Assembly (NCBI GenBank): GCA_937958995.1
Contig: CALGAP010000004.1
Location: forward strand, 1-64,000
Length of the DNA: 64,000 nucleotides
Source of the DNA: an uncultured Chitinophagaceae bacterium
GTDB lineage: Bacteria; Bacteroidota; Bacteroidia; Chitinophagales; Chitinophagaceae
Direction: 5' to 3'
The translations under genes and the position numbers were made by a program. The notes beneath the pieces are model-generated. The model did no database searches and was not told where the DNA came from. It saw only the letters and a list, made by a program, of their open reading frames with translations. This document shows positions 8,891 through 17,734 of the stretch, piece by piece (position 1 is the first letter of the stretch; each line of letters starts with the position of its first letter).

Positions 8891-9307
8891 CTATTGGCAG
8901 GATTTGCAAAGACCCGTCACCACCATTTGATAATTCTCAGGAATAAAACCTGAAGGCAGCTGCACCGCCGGCACGGTTACGTCGGCCAGGCAAGTAGTGT
9001 TGCCGCAGGCACTGCATACAAAGTGAACGTGATTGTCGTGGTGGTGACCTTCCGAGCAATTGTCCTGGCACAGTGCATACAGCACTGAATTGTCGGCAGT
9101 GGGTATGTTATGAATAATTCCCTTTTCCAGGAAAGTATGCAGCGTGCGGTATATAGTGACGCGGTCGAAGCTGGAGCCGGTCTTTTTTTCAATGTCACTA
9201 TGCGCCAGGGCGCCTTCGCTGGACAGGAACAATTCCAGGATCTTCTTTCTACTACCGGTTACGCTTAACTGGTTTTGTTTTAAAATATAGTCAACGCGTG
9301 ATTCCAT
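8891..9307 (-). CDS. Fur-family metal-responsive repressor
   Basis: The protein has 138 residues. A winged-helix DNA-binding part (about 10-75, with the VTIYRTLHTF recognition segment) is followed by a His-rich stretch (EGHHHDNHVHFVC). Two CxxC pairs at C98/C101 and C134/C137 form the structural zinc site of Fur/Zur/PerR proteins. The subfamily cannot be fixed by eye; the neighbours (SCO and MerC) point to Zur- or copper-linked control rather than classic iron Fur. The start overlaps the SCO gene stop by one base, so the two form an operon. Confidence 0.85.
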   Translation of the reverse strand: MESRVDYILKQNQLSVTGSRKKILELFLSSEGALAHSDIEKKTGSSFDRVTIYRTLHTFLEKGIIHNIPTADNSVLYALCQDNCSEGHHHDNHVHFVCSACGNTTCLADVTVPAVQLPSGFIPENYQMVVTGLCKSCQ

Positions 9308-9918
9308 TATTCTTCCTTTAATAATACACCGATATACCTGATCAGGTCCTGCAGCTCATCTTTCTTCAGTCCATCTACAATTTTTCTTACCTGTCCTTTC
9401 TTATCCACCAGCGCAAAGAATTGGGTGTGCAAGAACTGGTCGTTAATATTCTGAAGGTTGTTTTCCGAATCGTCGAGCAGGTAACTGTTGCGGGCGGCCA
9501 GGTACAGGCTGTCTTTGGGCCCGGTAACGAATATCCATTTCTCGGTATTTACCTGCAGCGAGTCAGCATATTTTTTTAATTGTGGCACCGAATCATTGTC
9601 AGGGTCGCAGGTATGCGATAAAATCAAGAAATCGGGTTCGTCTTTAAATTCCTTATACACATCCTGCATATTGGTGTTCATAATGGGGCATATGCTTTTG
9701 CAGGTGGTAAAGAAAAATTCGGTCACATACACCTTGCCGGCCAGGTCATCGTTGGTCACATACTGACCGTCCTGGTTCACAAAGCGGAAGGGCTGCACGT
9801 AGCTCAAAATGGGCAGTTTAACCGTTCTAAATTCAGGGATAACCTGGGTCATCGCAAAATAGAAGCCTATGACCAACACGGTGAAGAATACAATATAGAA
9901 TACTACTTTCTTACTCAT
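9307..9918 (-). CDS. SCO1/SenC-family copper chaperone
   Basis: The protein has 203 residues, with one N-terminal membrane anchor (about 5-24) and an exported thioredoxin fold. The copper-binding set of SCO proteins is complete: C73 and C77 in TTCKSICP, and H164 in QFLHTQF. SCO proteins deliver copper to the CuA site of cytochrome oxidase or act as thiol oxidoreductases. The gene is first in an operon with the Fur-family gene. A -7 box (TATCTTTG on the minus strand) lies at 9937-9944. Confidence 0.9.
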   Translation of the reverse strand: MSKKVVFYIVFFTVLVIGFYFAMTQVIPEFRTVKLPILSYVQPFRFVNQDGQYVTNDDLAGKVYVTEFFFTTCKSICPIMNTNMQDVYKEFKDEPDFLILSHTCDPDNDSVPQLKKYADSLQVNTEKWIFVTGPKDSLYLAARNSYLLDDSENNLQNINDQFLHTQFFALVDKKGQVRKIVDGLKKDELQDLIRYIGVLLKEE

Positions 9919-9936
9919 TTCTCAAAATTCGAGTCA

Positions 9937-9944
9937 CAAAGATA
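9937..9944 (-). promoter_or_regulatory. promoter -7 box of the SCO-fur operon
   Basis: The minus strand reads TATCTTTG, a full match to the Bacteroidota TAnnTTTG box, 19 bases upstream of the SCO start codon. Confidence 0.55.
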
Positions 9945-10032
9945 CGCCATACCGGGGCGAGGTTAAGATTAATGGGGTATGAGCTGCGCAAAACGCGCCA
10001 TAGACCGCGACATGCTACCAGGACAAGAAATT

Positions 10033-10047
10033 TGCAACAAAGTTGCA
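10033..10047. promoter_or_regulatory. Fur/Zur-like operator palindrome
   Basis: TGCAAC-AAA-GTTGCA is a perfect 6-3-6 inverted repeat between the divergent SCO-fur operon and the merC-like gene, directly upstream of the merC -7 box (TATCTTCGC at 10057-10065). Its size and position suit a Fur-family dimer site, so autoregulation by the adjacent repressor is plausible but inferred. Confidence 0.5.
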
Positions 10048-10068
10048 TGTTTGCTTTATCTTCGCGCC

Positions 10069-10461
10069 ATGAATTTGCGAATCAATTGGGATGCGTTGGG
10101 AGTGAGTGCCTCTGTAGCCTGTGCCATTCACTGCGCCGTGCTGCCGCTGATAGCCACGAGCCTCCCCGTTTTTGGGGTCGATATCATTGATAATGTGGCT
10201 TTTGAGTACGGTATGATCTTCCTGGCCTTTGCCATTGGTTCCTGGTCTATGTGGCATGGCTTCAAAAAACACCATCATAGCCTCGTGCCCATGTTTATTT
10301 TTCTGTCGGGCATAGTTTTTCTATTACTAAAACAGGTTTGGCACCAGTACCAGCTTTGGTTTTTGCCTGTGGCAGTGGCACTGATTATTATTGCGCACGT
10401 AATGAACTACAGGGCTTGCCGTGTGCATAATCATGCTCACTCCGACGACTGCAATCATTGA
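10069..10461 (+). CDS. MerC-domain membrane protein
   Basis: The ATG at 10069 gives 130 residues and fits the promoter box; the upstream in-frame ATG at 9979 would run through the regulatory site. Four hydrophobic segments are visible. The first carries the MerC-type cysteine pair C18/C22 (SVACAIHCAVLP). The C-terminus is His/Cys-rich (HNHAHSDDCNH), fitting metal binding. MerC proteins move mercuric ion, but the many stand-alone MerC-domain proteins in Bacteroidota probably handle other soft or transition metals. Divergent to the Fur/SCO operon and sharing its putative operator. Confidence 0.8.
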   Translation: MNLRINWDALGVSASVACAIHCAVLPLIATSLPVFGVDIIDNVAFEYGMIFLAFAIGSWSMWHGFKKHHHSLVPMFIFLSGIVFLLLKQVWHQYQLWFLPVAVALIIIAHVMNYRACRVHNHAHSDDCNH

Positions 10462-10542
10462 TAGTCAGCCGTAAAGCTTTTTTCAAATTCAAAACCATTT
10501 ACTGGTACACTTTGTTATTTTTGTACTCTTAAATTTTGCACC

Positions 10543-11139
10543 ATGATAAAAACAGGAAATCCTGTCATCAGCATCTATACCGAAATGACGCCCAACCCGG
10601 AAACGATGAAGTTTGTGGCGAATAAGCTTTTGTACCCGGGTAAGAGCATCGATTTCCCTGATGTTGAAGCTGCAAAGCCTTCTCCTTTGGCCACGGAATT
10701 GTTTGGTTTTCCCTTTATCAGATCAGTATTTATTGCCAGTAATTTTGTGACGCTTACAAAAACTCCCGAAACAGAATGGAATGATGTAATTCCAACTATA
10801 CGCCAGTTTTTGAAAGAATACCTCGAAGAAGGCAAAGTGGTGATCAATGAAGACGAGGTAGCTACCATCAAACCCGAGAGCAGCAACCTGGTATCAGCCG
10901 ATGACGACGATGTTGTAAAGAGAATTAAGGAATTACTGGAAAACTATGTAAAGCCCGCCGTTGAAATGGATGGTGGCGCTATCCAGTTCAAAAGCTACGA
11001 AGACGGCGTGGTAAACCTGATGCTGCAGGGAAGCTGCAGTGGTTGTCCCTCTTCGATGATCACGCTGAAAGCGGGCATCGAGGGTATGATGAAAAGAATG
11101 ATTCCTGAAGTAAGAGAAGTAGTGGCCGAAGCTGAATAA
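10543..11139 (+). CDS. NifU-family Fe-S cluster scaffold (Nfu type)
   Basis: The protein has 198 residues: an N-terminal Nfu domain (about 10-98, start TEMTPNPETMKF), a linker, and the NifU C-terminal domain (about 122-195) with the cluster-binding pair C165/C168 in GSCSGCPSSM. This is the Nfu1-like architecture that carries Fe-S clusters to target enzymes in the cytosol. A TATTTTTG box at 10516-10523 lies 19 bases upstream. It is monocistronic, ending in a clear terminator. Confidence 0.9.
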   Translation: MIKTGNPVISIYTEMTPNPETMKFVANKLLYPGKSIDFPDVEAAKPSPLATELFGFPFIRSVFIASNFVTLTKTPETEWNDVIPTIRQFLKEYLEEGKVVINEDEVATIKPESSNLVSADDDDVVKRIKELLENYVKPAVEMDGGAIQFKSYEDGVVNLMLQGSCSGCPSSMITLKAGIEGMMKRMIPEVREVVAEAE

Positions 11140-11181
11140 GAACCCTACCGCTCGAAAAATAAATACAAAGCAGGAAAGAAA

Positions 11182-11226
11182 AATCCGAAATTCGAATGCT
11201 TTATATTCGGAATTCGGATTTTTTAT
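11182..11226 (+). terminator. intrinsic terminator of the nfu gene
   Basis: A 16-base stem (11182-11197 with 11205-11220, two mismatches) has a 7-base loop and runs into six T. It covers the possible upstream start at 11196 of the next ORF, which argues for the later start of that gene. Confidence 0.8.
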
Positions 11227-11255
11227 TTTGGAATTGTACCGAAAAAATTGCCTGG

Positions 11256-11795
11256 ATGGTAATTCTTTACATCATTGGCGGCATCATTGCAGTGATTGTG
11301 ATCATACTGATCGTGGCGTTATTCATGCCCGGCCGGTATCATATTGAAAAAAGGATTATCATCGCCAGGCCGGTTGACTTCGTCATGGACAAGGTGGCCG
11401 ACCTCAACTACTACCAGGAATGGAATCCCTGGCAAAAGATGGCAACGGATGGCGACAGCGAAATTACCGGCACGCCAAAAACCGTAGGACATAAGTACAG
11501 CTGGGAGGGTAAAAAAATAGGAGCCGGCAGCCTAACCCTCCGAAAAATCGACAAACGACATGTTCATTTTTACCTCGACTTCATAAAGCCCTGGAAATCG
11601 TCTGCCAACGACGACTGGCATTTTGAAGAATGGGGCACTGGCGAAACCAAGGTAACCTGGCAAAACAGCGGCGAGCTGCCTTATCCCATCGCACGTCTTA
11701 TGGGACCAATGTTGAATAAACAGCTTGAAAAACAATTCGTTCAGGGGTTGAAAAACCTGAAGGATCTCTGCGAAGGCCGCTCCAATAATGTGTAA
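11256..11795 (+). CDS. membrane-anchored SRPBCC-family protein
   Basis: From the ATG at 11256 the protein has 179 residues: one strongly hydrophobic helix (about 1-24), then a START/polyketide-cyclase-like SRPBCC domain with the typical NYYQEWNPW entry and a W-rich end (DDWHFEEW). The earlier in-frame start at 11196 lies inside a terminator hairpin and is rejected. These domains bind hydrophobic ligands; the ligand here is unknown. Convergent with the following SDR gene. Confidence 0.75.
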   Translation: MVILYIIGGIIAVIVIILIVALFMPGRYHIEKRIIIARPVDFVMDKVADLNYYQEWNPWQKMATDGDSEITGTPKTVGHKYSWEGKKIGAGSLTLRKIDKRHVHFYLDFIKPWKSSANDDWHFEEWGTGETKVTWQNSGELPYPIARLMGPMLNKQLEKQFVQGLKNLKDLCEGRSNNV

Positions 11796-11832
11796 AATTT
11801 CATTCCTGCAAAAGCATTCCTGAATAAGCAGC

Positions 11833-12633
11833 CTATTGAGGCACCGCCTTCTTAAACACGTTGAACGCAATGGATGGAAACAACCGCATCAGGTGGATCG
11901 CCATCCATTCTTTGGAAAAACTCTTTCCGACATACTTTTCTTTCTTACCCTTTTCAATGGCGCGCAATATTTGCAAGGCCGTTTTATCGGCCGGGTACCC
12001 GCGGCCAATGTCTTTGCTCATTTCATTCAGCTTTTCACCAGAGGCAGTTACCGCGTTAAACGACACATTGGTTCGTATATACCCCGGCGTAATTAAAGTT
12101 ACCTGTATATTATCGCGCCACACTTCGGCACGCAGGCAATCGAAGTATCCATGCAAAGCGTGCTTGGCCGCGGCATACGCCGAGCGCATGGGCGTACCAA
12201 TTTTACCCATTACGCTGCTGATGGCCACAAAATGGCCGCTCCTGCGCTCCAGGAAATGGGGCAGCAACAGGCGGGTAAGCTCCATATTGCTGAAATAATC
12301 TATTTCCATCACGCGCCTTTGCACCTCGGGCAGGGTGTCTTTTACCAGACCGCGATGGCTGATGCCCCCATTATGAATCATGATATCAATCTGCCCAAAG
12401 GCTTTGATGGCTTCGCCAACAGCTGCGGGGAAACTGGCGGTAGCTTCCAGGTCGAGCGGAAGTATGTGCACATTGGCGGGTGAGGCCTGCTGTTGTACCC
12501 GCTGAAGTTCTTCTATGCGACGGGCTGAAATAATAATCCTGGCGCCACGACTGGCTAGCGCGTAAGTAAGCGCCTCACCTATTCCTGAGCTGGCGCCGGT
12601 AATCCAAACTGTTTTTCCTTTATAAAAATTCAA
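11833..12633 (-). CDS. short-chain dehydrogenase/reductase
   Basis: The protein has 266 residues with a Rossmann fold: the cofactor motif TGASSGIG at 12-19, the NGG motif (MIHNGGIS, about 87-92), catalytic Ser near 139-140, and Y153/K157 in SAYAAAKHAL. This complete classical SDR set supports NAD(P)-dependent oxidoreduction. The C-terminal region after the catalytic site is typical of the DHRS7-like or YqjQ-like short-chain group. The substrate is unknown. A minus-strand TATTTTTG box at 12650-12657 gives its promoter, back to back with pnuC. Confidence 0.88.
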   Translation of the reverse strand: MNFYKGKTVWITGASSGIGEALTYALASRGARIIISARRIEELQRVQQQASPANVHILPLDLEATASFPAAVGEAIKAFGQIDIMIHNGGISHRGLVKDTLPEVQRRVMEIDYFSNMELTRLLLPHFLERRSGHFVAISSVMGKIGTPMRSAYAAAKHALHGYFDCLRAEVWRDNIQVTLITPGYIRTNVSFNAVTASGEKLNEMSKDIGRGYPADKTALQILRAIEKGKKEKYVGKSFSKEWMAIHLMRLFPSIAFNVFKKAVPQ

Positions 12634-12680
12634 GTGATTATAGTTTCGGCAAAAATATCGGAACTATCTTGCACCCGGTT

Positions 12681-13334
12681 ATGAGTTTAGACGAATTTTA
12701 CAGTCTTCTTAAACAGGGCATCAACAATTTCAGCTGGCAGGAACTGGTAGCTGTGGTGGCAGGCATTGCCAGCGTAGTGTTTAGTCGTGTCGAAAACATA
12801 CTTGTATACCCGGTAGGGCTGGTCAGCACTACATTGTATATATACCTCAGCTATAAATACCAGTTGCTTGGCGAAGCCGTAGTGAACCTTTATTACACTT
12901 ACATGAGTATTTACGGCTGGATATTGTGGGCCCGCAGAAATGATCAGCACCAGCCTGTGGTAAGGGTCACCTGGTCGTCGCGCAAGGAGTGGCGGCAGCA
13001 ATTGGTATTTTTTGGAATTTTCTTTGTCTCTTTTTTTATAGCCCTCACCTTTGCGCGCAATTCGTTTTACGAGGGCGCTATCCCCTTCGGTGATTCCTTT
13101 GCTACGGCTACCGCTTTTACCGGCATGTGGCTGATGGCCAAAAAGAAAGTGGAAAGTTGGTATTGGTGGATTGCAACAAATTTTGCTTCCATTCCTTTAT
13201 ATTTTGTGAAGCACCTGGTGCTGACCAGTGTTTTTTATGGTATTCTTTTAGTGATGGCAATATTTGGATTAGCTGAATGGAAGCGCCGCGCCAGGAAATA
13301 TTCAAAGGAAGCCCACGCTTTAAATACCTTATGA
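12681..13334 (+). CDS. pnuC: nicotinamide riboside transporter PnuC
   Basis: The protein has 217 residues from the ATG at 12681; a TTG four codons earlier is less likely. Several membrane helices and the PnuC landmarks are present (an amphipathic N-terminus followed by a VEN segment, and FVKHLVLTSVFY near the end). PnuC lets nicotinamide riboside in by facilitated diffusion, trapped by phosphorylation. The stop overlaps the next start (ATGA), and the next gene encodes the matching kinase, which strongly supports the call. Confidence 0.9.
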   Translation: MSLDEFYSLLKQGINNFSWQELVAVVAGIASVVFSRVENILVYPVGLVSTTLYIYLSYKYQLLGEAVVNLYYTYMSIYGWILWARRNDQHQPVVRVTWSSRKEWRQQLVFFGIFFVSFFIALTFARNSFYEGAIPFGDSFATATAFTGMWLMAKKKVESWYWWIATNFASIPLYFVKHLVLTSVFYGILLVMAIFGLAEWKRRARKYSKEAHALNTL

Positions 13335-13855
13335 AAAAAGTGGTCGTCATAGGACCTGAGTCAACCGGCAAGAGCACCCTGTGCCAGCAACTGGCCGCTC
13401 ATTATGGCGTGAGCTGGGTGCCCGAATATGCGCGGCAATACCTGTTACAACACGGAACCAATTATAGTTACGATAACCTGCTAACGATTGCCAAAGGCCA
13501 GGTAGCGCTGGAAGAAGAATACCTGTCGCGCGCGCAGGGACCAGCGCTTTTCATTGACACCGATATGTATGTGATGAAAGTGTGGTGCGAGTTCGTGTAT
13601 GGTAATTGTCACCAATGGATACTCGACCGCATCGCCGAGCGGAGGTACGATTTTTACTTTCTGTGCAATATCGACCTGCCCTGGGTGCAGGATGGCCTGC
13701 GCGAATACCCCGACATCGAAAACCGGCAGAAGTTGTATCGCATGTACCACGACATTTTAGTAAATCAATCCGTGCCATGGATGGAAATTTCGGGCAGCGA
13801 GGAAGAAAGATTGCAACAGGCGATAGAAGCAACAGACAAATTGTTGAGAAAATAG
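13331..13855 (+). CDS. NadR-type nicotinamide riboside kinase
   Basis: The protein has 174 residues from the ATG at 13331, which overlaps the pnuC stop by four bases. The Walker A motif GPESTGKST is at 8-16, as in the kinase domain of NadR. The WVPEYARQYL segment that follows is typical of this family. There is no adenylyltransferase or repressor domain, so it is the kinase part only, phosphorylating imported nicotinamide riboside to NMN. Translational coupling with pnuC indicates a two-gene NAD salvage operon. Confidence 0.88.
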   Translation: MKKVVVIGPESTGKSTLCQQLAAHYGVSWVPEYARQYLLQHGTNYSYDNLLTIAKGQVALEEEYLSRAQGPALFIDTDMYVMKVWCEFVYGNCHQWILDRIAERRYDFYFLCNIDLPWVQDGLREYPDIENRQKLYRMYHDILVNQSVPWMEISGSEEERLQQAIEATDKLLRK

Positions 13856-13880
13856 ATTAACCATACTTATTAGTATTGGC

Positions 13881-15554
13881 ATGGGCAATGTATTTCAAAA
13901 GTACCACCGGGTCCTTTTCTATTCGGCCTGGCTACTGATAAACCTTATCCAGGCGGGCAGTACCGAGCTTTTCGACGATGAAGCTTACTACTGGATCTAT
14001 TCGCGTTACCCCGACTGGGGCTACTTCGACCACCCCCCCATGATTGCTCTGCTGATCGGCGCGGGTTATTCCATCTTTGCAAACGAATTGGGCGTCAGAC
14101 TTTTCATCATTTTACTGAATACTGCTACCATTTTTATTATTGAAGAACTCACCGGCAAAAAAAACCCGCTGGTCTTCTACGCCATCGCCGTATCAGTAGG
14201 CATTGCCCATTTGGGTGGAATGATTGCAGTGCCCGATATACCACTGCTGTTTTTTACCGCCGCCTTTTTCTGGATTTACCAGCGCTTTTTGGAAAAAATG
14301 AATTGGGGCAACACCCTGCTGCTGGGTATCTGCATGGCGCTTATGCTGTACAGTAAGTATCATGGCGTGCTGATCATTTTATTTACGCTGGCGAGCAACT
14401 GGAAATTGTTTACCAGGTACCAGGCATATTTGGCGGCCATTATCGGCCTCTTGTTGTTTATGCCACATCTGATATGGCAATACAACAATGGATTTCCATC
14501 CGTATCGTATCATCTCTTTGAAAGGAATGCGGCGCACTATAAGCCGGATTATACCTTCGAATATGTGGCGGGACAGCTGGCAATTGCAGGCCCTGTTGCA
14601 GGATGGCTGTTGATATGGGCTGCTTTGAAATATAAGACCGTCTCGCCACTGGAAAGAGCGCTGCGGTTTTCGCTTATCGGTTTCTATATCACCTTTTTGC
14701 TAAGCACCTTTAAAGGCCGCGTGGAAGCCAACTGGACAGTGCCTGCACTTATTTCGCTGATTGTATTGAGCCATCAATACCTGGTGCAGGATATTCGCTT
14801 CAGAAGATGGTTGTTTAAGAGCGTTCCTTTTACCCTTGCTATCGCGCTGGCGCTAAGAGTGTATATGATGATTGACGTGCCGCCGGCATCGTGGATCAGT
14901 AAAGATGAAATGCACGGCAATAAAGAATGGACGCAGGAGCTGCGCGAAGAAGCGAAAGGCCTCCCGGTAGTTTTTCTCAATACCTACCAGCGTGCGTCCA
15001 AGTATTGGTTTTATACCCATGAGCCGGCTTTCTCTTTGAACACACCATTTTACCGCCGAAACAATTATAATTTCTGGCCGCTGGAAGATTCGTTGCTGGG
15101 CAAGCCTGCGTATTTATCTGTACCGGAGACTGACGACTACTTCAGACATTTTTTTCGCAGGCAGCGCTGGAATTATCCGCGCAGCAGCATCGTCGCGAAT
15201 TATTTTTCTTTTTCAAAAGTCTTTTTTACCAAAATAAAAATCCTTTCCCAGTCGCGTTCTGCTGTTTGCATCGCCGCCACTATCACTTCGCCGCCGCATT
15301 ACCTGCCCTATTTCCAGCGAACTCCTTACCTGCGCACGCCCATATACCTCGCTTTATATGAAAATGGCGACGTTAAAGAGTTGATCAATACGGGAGCCGT
15401 CGTGCAGGACATTACGAACGAGTGCCAGCAACTGGAATTCACCATTCCTTTCCAATTCGAGCCGGGCAAACACGTCGCGCGCTTTTGTGTGGGCAGTTAT
15501 ATTCCGGGATATCCCTCGGTAAACAGCAGTCGGTTTACCCTTTCAGTTCAGTAA
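13881..15554 (+). CDS. family 39 glycosyltransferase, multi-pass membrane protein
   Basis: The protein has 557 residues with about ten membrane helices over the first 330, then an extracytoplasmic domain. The first loop has the GT-C catalytic signature (LFDDEAYYWIYSR, then YFDHPP), matching ArnT/PMT-like enzymes that use polyprenyl-phosphate sugars. It probably glycosylates lipid or envelope glycan outside the cytoplasm. It follows the NadR-like gene by 25 bases and overlaps convergently with mtgA by 12 bases. The acceptor is unknown. Confidence 0.85.
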   Translation: MGNVFQKYHRVLFYSAWLLINLIQAGSTELFDDEAYYWIYSRYPDWGYFDHPPMIALLIGAGYSIFANELGVRLFIILLNTATIFIIEELTGKKNPLVFYAIAVSVGIAHLGGMIAVPDIPLLFFTAAFFWIYQRFLEKMNWGNTLLLGICMALMLYSKYHGVLIILFTLASNWKLFTRYQAYLAAIIGLLLFMPHLIWQYNNGFPSVSYHLFERNAAHYKPDYTFEYVAGQLAIAGPVAGWLLIWAALKYKTVSPLERALRFSLIGFYITFLLSTFKGRVEANWTVPALISLIVLSHQYLVQDIRFRRWLFKSVPFTLAIALALRVYMMIDVPPASWISKDEMHGNKEWTQELREEAKGLPVVFLNTYQRASKYWFYTHEPAFSLNTPFYRRNNYNFWPLEDSLLGKPAYLSVPETDDYFRHFFRRQRWNYPRSSIVANYFSFSKVFFTKIKILSQSRSAVCIAATITSPPHYLPYFQRTPYLRTPIYLALYENGDVKELINTGAVVQDITNECQQLEFTIPFQFEPGKHVARFCVGSYIPGYPSVNSSRFTLSVQ

Positions 15555-16247
15555 TTTTTTTATATCAGGATCTTTTTCCAGTATATTCATTTGCTGCATC
15601 ACCCAGGGATAGCGGTTGGCCACATATTTCGACAAAGGCTTTACCGTATACTTGCGCGGGTTGGGCATGCAGGAGGCTATCATCGCTGCCTGTTGTCGCG
15701 TGAGTTTTGATGCGGGCCGGTTAAAATATACCTGTGCGGCTTTTTCTATACCAAAAATGCCCGGCCCCATTTCAGTAACATTGAGATAAACTTCCAGAAT
15801 TCTCTTTTTCCCCCATATCAACTCTATCATAAATGTGAAGTACGCCTCCAATCCCTTACGAAACCACGACCTGCCTTGCCATAGAAATACATTTTTGGCT
15901 ACCTGCTGACTGATGGTAGATGCTCCTTTGATGCGGTTGGGCTTTTTCTGGTTATACTCCATCGCTTTTTGAATGCTGCGCCAGTCGAAGCCGCTGTGAT
16001 CGGGAAACAACTGATCTTCGGCACATATCATAGCCAGGCGGGCGTTGGGAGAAATCTTTTCCATATCCACATAATCGCGTCGCAATCCGTTGCCGGAAAT
16101 CCAGCTTCCGAGCTGCGTAAGCGTAACAGGCGGATCTACCCACTTGAGCAGAAAAATGTAAAATAACTGGAGAATAAAGAGGATGAGGAAGAGCCGCTTT
16201 ACAAAAGTCCAAACCCGGCGACCCAACCCTTTCTTTTTTACCGCCAT
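15543..16247 (-). CDS. mtgA: monofunctional peptidoglycan glycosyltransferase
   Basis: The protein has 234 residues with one N-terminal membrane anchor (about 17-35) and a GT51 domain. The catalytic glutamate is E77 in ICAEDQLFPDHSGFDW, and GASTISQQVAKNVFLW follows. No transpeptidase domain is attached, so this is MtgA rather than a class A PBP. It polymerises lipid II into glycan chains at the outer face of the inner membrane. A TATATTGCG-like box lies just upstream on the minus strand. Confidence 0.92.
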   Translation of the reverse strand: MAVKKKGLGRRVWTFVKRLFLILFILQLFYIFLLKWVDPPVTLTQLGSWISGNGLRRDYVDMEKISPNARLAMICAEDQLFPDHSGFDWRSIQKAMEYNQKKPNRIKGASTISQQVAKNVFLWQGRSWFRKGLEAYFTFMIELIWGKKRILEVYLNVTEMGPGIFGIEKAAQVYFNRPASKLTRQQAAMIASCMPNPRKYTVKPLSKYVANRYPWVMQQMNILEKDPDIKKLLN

Positions 16248-16285
16248 TATAATGCGATGCTTTGGCGCAATATACTAAGCCTGTG

Positions 16286-16327
16286 GAATATTGAATTTGA
16301 ATTTGAACAAGGAATTTGAATGTGAAT
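16286..16327. repeat. 42-base dispersed repeat, copy 1
   Basis: This copy differs by one base from 29950-29991 in the window. It is made of AATTTGAA-like units around a central ACAAGG. It lies upstream of mtgA as a single arm, whereas the other locus carries it as a long inverted repeat. Confidence 0.75.
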
Positions 16328-16403
16328 TGAGTAAGTTATGGCGCGGAGTGGTTAGTTTGATCAAACTTGCTGCACAATAAAAGTTAGGGACAAAGCAATC
16401 TGA

Positions 16404-16988
16404 TTAAAGCGTCTTCGCCTTCACGTACACCACGTTAAATTTCTTCCCCACTTTCAATGCGCGGTCTTTCCTTTCACTGATCAACCATCCTGTAGTAGCG
16501 ACCCCGAGCGCCACGCCCATTGCTTCCAGTTTGTTGCCTTCGTTGAGCGATTCCCTGCGATAGGCTGTATTCACTAATTCAAGTACTGTAAACCCTACAC
16601 CACCAATCATCATCAGCTTGGGAAGCAAGTCGCCGGAGAATCCCCTCTTGCCGCCCCAGGTGTACATGCGTTTGTAATTGAACTTTTCAATATGCGTATA
16701 AAGTACGCCCATGGTAACGCGAAAGGTATCTACCACGGTGCCCATGCCTTCCCGGGCTTCCATGAGGCGCAATTCTTCTTGTCGCCAGATGATGGAGTCG
16801 TTTCGAATAGCGATAATATATCCATTAATGGGAAATCCAAGATATGTCTCAGCCGATATAAAAGCGCCGGGATAATAGGTGCGTAGCGTACGGTTATTTT
16901 TCTTTTTTAAAACAATAAAATCTGATTCTTGCGCATAAACGAAGTTGGCAAAAATTATACATGATATCAATAGTAGAATCGGCTTCAT
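16404..16988 (-). CDS. hypothetical exported protein
   Basis: The ATG at 16988 gives 194 residues with a good signal peptide (ending VYAQ); the longer ORF start at 17096 adds a poor N-terminus overlapping the lysE gene. The mature protein has a short beta-rich front (residues about 25-100), then a hydrophobic segment (LLPKLMMIGGVGFTVLEL) and a second one near the end. No family is recognised. It lies just downstream of the LysE gene with no clear link. Confidence 0.65.
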   Translation of the reverse strand: MKPILLLISCIIFANFVYAQESDFIVLKKKNNRTLRTYYPGAFISAETYLGFPINGYIIAIRNDSIIWRQEELRLMEAREGMGTVVDTFRVTMGVLYTHIEKFNYKRMYTWGGKRGFSGDLLPKLMMIGGVGFTVLELVNTAYRRESLNEGNKLEAMGVALGVATTGWLISERKDRALKVGKKFNVVYVKAKTL

Positions 16989-17043
16989 GCGCTGACAAGA
17001 TACTGTGCTGCGGGTAATGTATGCGTCTAACAATTTGTTAAGA

Positions 17044-17682
17044 TCACTGAATTTTATCCGACAAAAAGAATGTGCCATAAAAAAGCGCCAGTCCAAAGCC
17101 CGCGAGTATAAGTCCCGACACTTTATTGATGACAGAAATATTGTGCAAAGTAAGACGGTTCCTGAGTTTTCCGGCCAGCAATACTTTTAAAATATCGGCG
17201 GCCATATTGATCACTATACATACAGCAAAAACCAACATGCGCTGGTTCATATTGTATTTGGCAAAGGCTGTGGCTGCGCCCAGCCAGAAAATAAAAACGC
17301 TGGGGTTAAGTGTATTGATAAAAAATCCGCCGGAGAAAATTTTCAGCATGTCGCGCTTCCTGAAGCGCACCACGTTACCCTCGGTATCGGCACGCAGCGA
17401 CACTTTCTTAAAGAATAGATAATACACGCCCATCGCTACCAGGAAAATGCTGCCGAGATAACCGATCCAGTTTTTGTATTCCAGCAAACCAGTAACAAGG
17501 GCGGAGAAGGCATTGCTGATTATTACCAGTATGATGTCGCTGATCCACACACCCGCCACGAAGCTGAAGCCACCGGTATGTCCATTGACCAGGCTTTGTT
17601 TTATGATGGTGAAAATTACCGGCCCTACAGATAGGGCAAGGATACATCCAAGAGTTAACCCGCTTAATATGGCTTCCAACAT
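17044..17682 (-). CDS. LysE/RhtB-family exporter
   Basis: The protein has 212 residues with about six membrane helices. The N-terminus (LGCILALSVGPVIFTII) and the GFSFVAGVWISDI segment are typical of LysE/RhtB amino-acid exporters, as is the length. The probable role is export of an amino acid or derivative across the inner membrane. It is downstream of the GH3-family gene on the same strand, separated by 52 bases. Substrate unknown. Confidence 0.85.
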   Translation of the reverse strand: MLEAILSGLTLGCILALSVGPVIFTIIKQSLVNGHTGGFSFVAGVWISDIILVIISNAFSALVTGLLEYKNWIGYLGSIFLVAMGVYYLFFKKVSLRADTEGNVVRFRKRDMLKIFSGGFFINTLNPSVFIFWLGAATAFAKYNMNQRMLVFAVCIVINMAADILKVLLAGKLRNRLTLHNISVINKVSGLILAGFGLALFYGTFFLSDKIQ

Positions 17683-17734
17683 GCTGTATTCCTTAGAGCA
17701 TTGCTGCTTGCAATTTAAAAGATTATGCGGGCTT

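Noticed and set aside
16989..17096. Longer N-terminus for the exported hypothetical protein
   Set aside because: It overlaps lysE and hides the signal peptide that begins at 16988.
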